64,000 nucleotides of DNA from positions 52,429,464 to 52,493,463 of the forward strand of contig NC_134015.1 in NCBI RefSeq assembly GCF_040712315.1, in the 5' to 3' direction. A model generated the notes under the pieces. That model did not search any database. It saw only the letters and a program-made list of their open reading frames with translations, and was not told where the DNA came from. The DNA is from Castanea sativa (taxonomy: Eukaryota > Streptophyta > Magnoliopsida > Fagales > Fagaceae). Below are positions 59,201-64,000 of the stretch, in pieces (position 1 is the stretch's first letter; the number at the start of each line of letters is the position of its first letter). The position numbers were made by a program, and so were the translations under genes.

Positions 59201-62200
59201 GCATTGCATCTTGCAGCGAAGCTATGGATAAGTTCATCCTCTAAAGAGGATGAGCATAAGAAAAAAGAGGCATCCATATTGGCTGCGGCTAGAAATGGTA
59301 TCACGGAAATGGTCGAGGAAATACTCAACAAGTTTCCAATGGCTATCCATGATGATACGGACGAAGGAAAAAATATAGCACTCTTGGCAGTGGAGAACAG
59401 ACAACCCAAGATCTATCAGCTATTGCTTAAGAGAGAGTTACTGACAGAGACAATGCTTCAAAAATTGGATAAAGATGGGAACAACGCATTGCATCTTGCA
59501 GCGAAGCTAGGGAAAAATAAGCCCTGGCTAATACCTGGGGCCGCGTTGCAAGTGCAATGGGAAATCAAGTGGTACGAGGTATGAACTCAAAACCATCGTG
59601 AACTGCTTGATTTTTATTAAACAGCTTGCCTAGGCGTTTGACTACTGCATGCCCTGAACCTTACATGAAATATACATGTTACAAGTAGTTGAATCATGTT
59701 AATTTCTTTATTTTTTCAACAGATTAAGTGGAGGAATCACTTCGTCTAATTTAATAAAAAAATGGAGCTCTTCTTAACATATATGCAATACTCCATATCT
59801 AGGTGAGGGAGGTAGTGTTCAATATGTGCTAGGCCAATTTATAATTAATGCGTACAAATTAATTAAAGAACATTGTCAATCATATTCCCTCAATGGGCTA
59901 GGGCTACGGCTCTACTTAATTTTTTTTAGGTAAAAATGCAAAACTAACTCTCTAACTTTCAATCTTTTTCATTTTAGTCTTTTAGGTTTTAGTTTTGTCA
60001 TTTCAGTCCTTTAATTTTCAATTACTATCAATTTAGTATTCCGGTAAACCTCAGTTATGTCATGCTGTTAATTGAGCCAAAGCGACGTCGTTTTGACTTT
60101 TTTTTTAAAAATAAATTTCGGAATTTAAAGAAAATTAAAAAAATGATATTAAAAAAAAAGAAAAAAGAAGAAGAAAACATTTAGGGGATTAGGAGATTCT
60201 AGGACCTTGTATGAGCAGCTATGTGGACCAAGAAAGCATAGAGAGTCACAGATACTACCTAGCTCGCAAAAGCTGGAAATGATCAAGGACCGAGGCTATT
60301 CTATACCCACTTCAGAGATCGAGCTCTCTCTCCAAGACTTCAGAGCCATTCATGGCCAACACCCTACATTGAGCGCCTCCGCCACTCATCGCACAGACCC
60401 TCTCAAAAGAGTAATGCTTTTTTGGGTTTGTCTTGGTGTTTCCAATGAATCAAGTTGTTTTGATTCTTTGTTTCTTGTGTCTTGGACTAGCAAATAGTTA
60501 TAGCAGTAAGTTTTTTCTGGGTTTGTATTGGTTTTTCGATTTAATGAAGTCTTCAACTAGAAAATAGTAATAGTACTGTGCTAGAAATATGATTTAGTTA
60601 GTTCAGTTTCTGGTGTTTTTTGTTTTTGGGTGCTAAATGTTTAGCTTTTGCCCCCTTTTTTTCCCCTTACCTGAAATCAAAGAAAACCGATTCAGTCTCG
60701 TTCATCTTGGTCTCTCTCTCATACTCGGTCTATCTCGGAAAATCGATTCAGTCTCTCTCTCAATCCGACTTAGCCTCTCTCTCAAACGGACTCGGTCTCT
60801 CTCTCTCTCTCTCTCAAACTGCCAACCCCAAATTCTCTCTCTCAAACCGATTCTTCCTTTCCTCAAATTCTCTACGTTAGGGATTTGGGTCTCTCAATGT
60901 TTCTTTGTTTTGATTTACGTTAGGGATTTGGGTCTCAAAGTTTTTTGATTTCAGGGTCGTTTCCCTTTAAAAAAAAAAAAATTTACAGATTTTTTTTTTC
61001 TTTTAATTCTAAAATTAAAAAAAAAAGAAGGAAAAACGTTGTTGTTTCAGTGACTTTAACGGTCGCGTCTAACTAAGTACTAACGGAGTATCAAATTGAC
61101 AGCAATTGAAAGTTAGAGAACTGAAATGACAAAAAATGAAAGTTAAAAGACTAAAATGAAAAAAGACTGAAAGTTAAAGGGTCAGTTTTGCATTTTCACA
61201 TATTTGACAGTTGAATTCTAAACGTTTTTATTGAAAGTATCAAAAGATGTAAGTTAATTAACAAACTCTTGATAAAATTGCAAATAAATGAACTTGGTGT
61301 TAAAGATAATAACTTGTATTTTGAAATGACAATAGTAACAGCGGTCTCTAGTTTAGGTCCTAAAGCAGCTTTATTTAAAGTTTGTTATGCCTTAATGGAA
61401 TAATAATCGAATAATAGATTGGGCATACCCTCGCAATACGGTAAGCGTATATTAATAAAATTCAATAGGAAAAGTTTTCCTTCAAATATGTTGTAGCCCC
61501 AATTTGAAGGAAATCATAGACTTAGGTAATTACCAAATCACATAAATTTTTTAGATGATTTTCTCTACGTTCTTCAATTCCTCTTTTTTTTTTCATTAAA
61601 ATTTCTTTAAAATAATTGTTCAACACTTGGTTTAATTCCATTGATTGACAATGCAATTGAAGTTTTTCTACCAGGACGTTACATTTTTCATCATTGCAAG
61701 TATACTTTGTTATGAAATTGTTTAGAAAAAATCTAAAACTGTATCTTTTTTAATTTTTATTTTTAATAAATGCAGTATGTGAAAAGAACCGTGCCACAAT
61801 ACCTACTTTACCAACCCAACATCGACAAGAAGATTCCGGCACAGTTATTCACTGAACACCACGAGAAACTCGTCCAAGAGGGAGGTGAATGGCTTAGCAA
61901 AACCTCTGAATCCTGCTCAGTTGTGGCTGCACTCATTGCCACTGTTGCCTTTGCAACATCAACCGCTATCCCAGGTGGTATCAAGGAGAGTAGCGGCTCA
62001 CCAAACCTTGAAACGTATCCTGCATTTGACGTCTTTGCTGTGACCTCACTTGTCGCCCTGTGCTTCTCTGTCACAGCCTTGTTCTTGTTTCTTGCTATCC
62101 TCACTTCCAGATACCACGAAAAAGATTTCCGTAGCGACTTACCAAGGAAACTTCTGCTTGGATTAACTTCACTCTTCGTGTCCATTGCATCGATGTTAGT

Positions 62201-62387
62201 CTCTTTTTGTGCAGGACATTTTTGTGTGCTTAAAGATAAATTAAAAAACAAGGCGCTTCCAGTGTATGCAGTGACATGCTTGCCTATAACGTTTTATGCC
62301 ATTGCACAGTTTCTACTCTACTTTGATCTTGTAAGGACTTATTTCAGGAAGGTGCCTCGGTCGAGCCACAAGGTGGTTTCTCTCTAA
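50275..62387 (+). CDS. Ankyrin-repeat protein with C-terminal PGG domain (ACD6/ITN1-like), seven exons
   Basis: Exons 50275-50827, 51635-51784, 52113-52256, 54015-54113, 58183-58296, 58761-59578 and 61776-62387 join in frame to 2490 nt (829 aa). Ankyrin repeats lie in residues about 55-230 (GETALHLAVSHGPENIVEDL, GNNPLHLAAATGSL, MGESPLFLAALHGKTDIFL, GGETILHCAIKRKC). More follow at about 430-620 (SILAAARNGITEMV, NNALHLAAKL). The C-terminus has the PGG domain: EGGEWLSKTSESCSVVAALI, ATVAFATSTAIPGG (about residue 692) and four hydrophobic segments. It is probably a plasma or ER membrane protein; relatives act in immunity or salt and ABA responses, but this gene's role is unknown. ATG 50275 was chosen as the first in frame. 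Exon 4 seems to end at a GC donor. Exon 6 contains a 285-bp in-frame duplication. Introns carry several transposons. Confidence 0.88.
50828..51634 (+). other. Intron 1 of the ankyrin gene
   Basis: Donor GTAAGC, acceptor TTACAG. AT-rich, with a TA run near 51154-51165. No embedded gene seen. Confidence 0.75.
52359..52513 (+). mobile_element. tRNA-derived SINE, 15-bp TSD
   Basis: Has a polymerase III A-box-like TTGGTGCGATGG (about 52370) and a B box GGTTCAAGTCT (52430-52440), then a T/A-rich tail. It is flanked by perfect 15-bp duplications GATCATTTTTAGACC at 52344-52358 and 52514-52528. Related copies are at 55652-55803 (minus) and 62914-63077. It lies in intron 3 of the ankyrin gene. Confidence 0.88.
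53050..53312. mobile_element. hAT-type MITE in intron 3 of the ankyrin gene
   Basis: The left end GGGTCCGTTTGGATAG and right end AATCCAAACGCCACC are inverted repeats. The interior has repeated CTGAAAACTGAAAAC and ACAGTGCACGAATGCACTGT phrases, typical of the plant family with GTTTGGAT ends. A related element lies at 19410-19710. Confidence 0.65.
55652..55803 (-). mobile_element. tRNA-derived SINE (minus orientation)
   Basis: The reverse complement shows TTGGTGCGGTGGTCAC and B box GGATTCAAGTCTC, then an A-rich end. It is flanked by AATTCTAT at 55644-55651 and 55804-55811. Same family as 52359-52513. Confidence 0.83.
55968..56107. repeat. Long near-perfect hairpin
   Basis: Two arms of about 65 bp around a short AT-rich loop. 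The arms share AAATGCGTACTCCC, CTCTCACATAATTGTGAG and GGAGTA-type ends in inverted order. It could be a small MITE or a transcribed hairpin, since it lies in a gene intron. Confidence 0.75.
56270..56601. mobile_element. hAT-type MITE in intron 4
   Basis: The ends CTCTATTTGTTTCC and GAAACAAACGGAGTG are inverted. The interior is rich in AAAATATT and TTTTC phrases. The ends resemble those of the MITE at 12117-12907. Confidence 0.6.
57044..57980. mobile_element. PIF/Harbinger-type MITE, TSD TAA
   Basis: Left end GAGCATTAGCATCA and right end GCTGATGCTGATGCTC are inverted, flanked by TAA at 57041-57043 and 57981-57983, the 3-bp target expected for this superfamily. The 937-bp interior has a CT-rich part, then GTGGTGGGTT-type repeats (57540-57770). 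No transposase. Confidence 0.75.
58975..59520 (+). repeat. In-frame tandem duplication within ankyrin exon 6
   Basis: Two 285-bp units, offset 58991 to 59276, are nearly identical: both read ILAAARNGITEMV, NKFPMAIHDDTDEGKNIAL, VENRQP, LLLKRELLTETMLQKLDK and NNALHLAAKL. Since 285 is divisible by 3 the frame is kept, adding 95 residues (about 430-525 and 525-620). Confidence 0.92.
59930..61200. mobile_element. Long-inverted-repeat (Mutator/foldback-like) element in intron 6, with captured exon
   Basis: Both ends carry inverted repeats of about 140 bp, containing AAAATGCAAAACT, CATTTTAGTCTTTTA and GTCATTTCAGT. Between them are a captured gene fragment (60195-60415), intron-like sequence and CT-rich leader-like sequence (60700-60850). 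No transposase. A clear 9-bp target duplication could not be confirmed. Confidence 0.75.
60195..60415 (+). pseudogene. Captured fragment of an RNA polymerase fifth-subunit gene (NRPB5/NRPE5 type)
   Basis: One frame reads SSYVDQESIESHRYYLARKS. After a +1 shift the next reads KLEMIKDRGYSIPTSEIELS, LQDFRAIHGQHP and SATHRTDPLKR, then a GTAATG donor-like site. This is the N-terminal domain of plant RPB5-like subunits; the SIESHRYYLAR start and LSLQDFRA are more like the Pol V (NRPE5) branch. A frameshift and a short deletion between HP and SATHR show decay. It lies between the long inverted repeats, so it is a Pack-type capture, not a working gene. Confidence 0.8.
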
Positions 62388-62594
62388 GGTTTTGTTTTTC
62401 TACATTTTATAGCTGTGTTTCATTGTTTTACTTGGGTGGGGTATTGAGAAATCAACTGTTTCTCTAAGGTGTTCTGTCATCTGTGTTTAGCAACTATATC
62501 TGTTTGTTTGTGTCTGTATGCCCAAGTGTATCGGGCCTGGATTTTAAACTTCATGAAATGTTAAGACTTATGAATTTAAGTAATGAATAACTGA

Positions 62595-62635
<41 letters not shown>

Positions 62636-62913
62636 AAGTATACCTTGTGACATGATGCCCTTATACAAAAAAATAAGGCCTGTTTTCACTTTATTGCAAG
62701 TGGAATAGTCTTTCAATTATCACGTGTTAATGGATGATCTGTAAATTTCTATAAATACATGCTTATTTTTAACCGAACCAAGTGATGAAACCTTCCTGCA
62801 ATACCTCTGCAAAATGTAATTACATAAATGAAATGTTGTCCCCAGATTTCCATAGGATGAATTTATAAGAATTATAAAAGCGTTACATTAGGAGGAGATA
62901 CAAAAAGTTTTAG

Positions 62914-63077
62914 CTGACTACCGCTCAAGCTTGGCACGATAATCACTCACAAGTATTAAGTGTTTGTAGGATGTGGGGGCAAGGATCAGGGTTTAAGTCA
63001 CTAAGAGGAAACTTTACACACATATATTTAAATTAAGTTAAAGTAGAATTTCTATCTTTTTTTTATATATATATAAG
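62914..63077 (+). mobile_element. tRNA-derived SINE, copy 3
   Basis: A-box-like TTGGCACGATAATCAC, B-box-like GGGTTTAAGTCAC and a T-rich tail, flanked by AGTTTTAG at 62906-62913 and 63078-63085. Diverged from the other two copies. Confidence 0.75.
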
Positions 63078-63867
63078 AGTTTTAGTTCCCAAGACACCGA
63101 ATACTCCTAAAATTCTAAATGAAAGATTTTTTTTTTCAAAAGTTTTGTAACCATGTAGCATAACTCTCTCTGTCACGCCCCGAATTCAAAAGGGTCCAAA
63201 GCATGATAAAAACATCTCAAAAGTACCTGCAGATTTTGTTCCTTTTGGCAATTCAATCCAAATAAAATCATATCAAGTACTAACATCAAGAATTATTATA
63301 ATAATTCTATTAAATATACTCTCAAAATAAGTCAGAGCTCTATGCAATAAATACAATGACTATTGGTCACAAAAGAATGAAGGTCTGAATAAATAATTAC
63401 ATATCATCAACTTGTCCCATTAGTGAAAATAAAAGCATAACCGTTATATACAAAAGAATTGGGTCAAGCCTACTCTAATTATACATCATCAATTATCTCC
63501 ATCACAAAAGACAGCCTCCATCAGCAGTTAGTCTAACTACTGCTAGCCACAAAAAAGCTGTCTCAAAATAATAGTTATCTACTCTAAAAGAGTTTGTAAA
63601 ATAATGGAATGAGACAAAGCCCAGTAAGTAGCATAATTTATGGGGTGGGGAAATGCAAGTTTCACGATAATGAATATTTTACAGACATGCTAAAATTTGG
63701 AAATTTCCATTTGAATTTTGCAAAATAAATTTCCTTAACATCATGACAAGAATGATAGACATATTGTAGCATCAAGCTTCCTAAAGTAACTATGAAATTA
63801 CATATTATTCATTGTGAGCTATAAATATCCAATATCATTTCCAATCCAGAAACCTCACCCAAGGCCA

Positions 63868-63945
63868 CATGACAAGGTCATCACACAGACGTGATTGTCA
63901 CACAGATGGGTCGTCACACAGACGAGGTCATCACACAGACGAGGT
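63868..63945. repeat. Short tandem repeat, CACACAGACGAGGTCAT type
   Basis: Four imperfect units of about 17-20 bp containing GTCATCACACAGACG or GTCACACAGATG, inside otherwise unique AT-rich sequence. Confidence 0.75.
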
Positions 63946-64000
63946 AATCATCAATATCATGGCAAAATGACAAAACCACATCAAAAGCTCACAAGTTAAA

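Larger units (their letters stand above)
62388..64000. other. Downstream of the ankyrin gene: 3' region and repeats
   Basis: Includes the probable 3' UTR, a (CT)n microsatellite at 62597-62632, a SINE (62914-63077) and a tandem repeat near 63868-63945. A possible LTR start TGTCACGCCCCGAATTC lies at 63172, but no partner is within the window. No further gene was recognised. Confidence 0.5.

Noticed and set aside
61808..62251. 147-aa minus-strand open frame
   Set aside because: It is antisense to the PGG exon of the ankyrin gene.
63860..63950. Possible CRISPR-like array of short repeats
   Set aside because: The units are contiguous, imperfect and lack unique spacers; the genome is a plant. 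It is a minisatellite.

Overview
This window looks like nuclear DNA of a woody eudicot. The genes are split by AT-rich introns with GT-AG borders, microsatellites are common, and most of the sequence is nested transposable elements (Copia LTR elements, solo LTRs, a Helitron, hAT/PIF-type MITEs, a long-inverted-repeat element and tRNA-derived SINEs). The families resemble those of Fagales such as oak or chestnut, but that placement is an impression and was not tested.

Only two host genes look near-complete. (1) On the minus strand at 2769-6813 is a four-exon secreted PQQ-repeat protein of the plant 'polyvinylalcohol dehydrogenase-like' family. It is intact except for an in-frame TAG at codon 3. 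(2) On the plus strand at 50275-62387 is a seven-exon ankyrin-repeat membrane protein with a C-terminal PGG domain (ACD6/ITN1-like, 829 aa). It has an in-frame 285-bp internal duplication and an apparent GC-AG intron. A truncated 5' end of a paralogue of gene 2 lies near 14.0 kb.

The space between them is duplicated flank filled with transposons. Two blocks, A and B, recur. A-B plus an ankyrin 5' remnant lies at 9.5-14.0 kb, B'-A' at 21.6-23.5 kb, and B'' directly upstream of the intact ankyrin gene at 49.1-50.3 kb. A roughly 7-kb hAT-like element (14.36-21.44 kb) carries a fragment of a plasma-membrane Ca2+-ATPase gene. A nest of about 25.6 kb separates A' from B''. It holds a solo LTR (23.6-24.5 kb) and a large Copia element 'X' (RT/RNase H and an accessory ORF on the minus strand, 26.3-31.8 kb). 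X was split in its integrase-RT linker by a second element 'E' (31.85-47.2 kb) with TSD TGTAC. The integrase half of X now lies inverted at 47.2-48.18 kb. E has gag and an accessory ORF but no pol. Its 3' LTR was later hit by another solo LTR (38.93-39.94 kb) and by a 6.8-kb Helitron (40.33-47.16 kb).

The most unusual signal is in the accessory ORF that X and E share, between pol and the 3' LTR. In both copies it is preceded by an array of TCGATAG-like palindromic motifs, then a TATA box, then a short leader with a conserved splice donor, a CT-rich tract and an acceptor just before the ATG. This looks like an independently transcribed, spliced gene inside a retrotransposon. A second notable feature is a gene-capturing element in intron 6 of the ankyrin gene, carrying a fragment of an RNA polymerase fifth-subunit gene (NRPB5/NRPE5 type).
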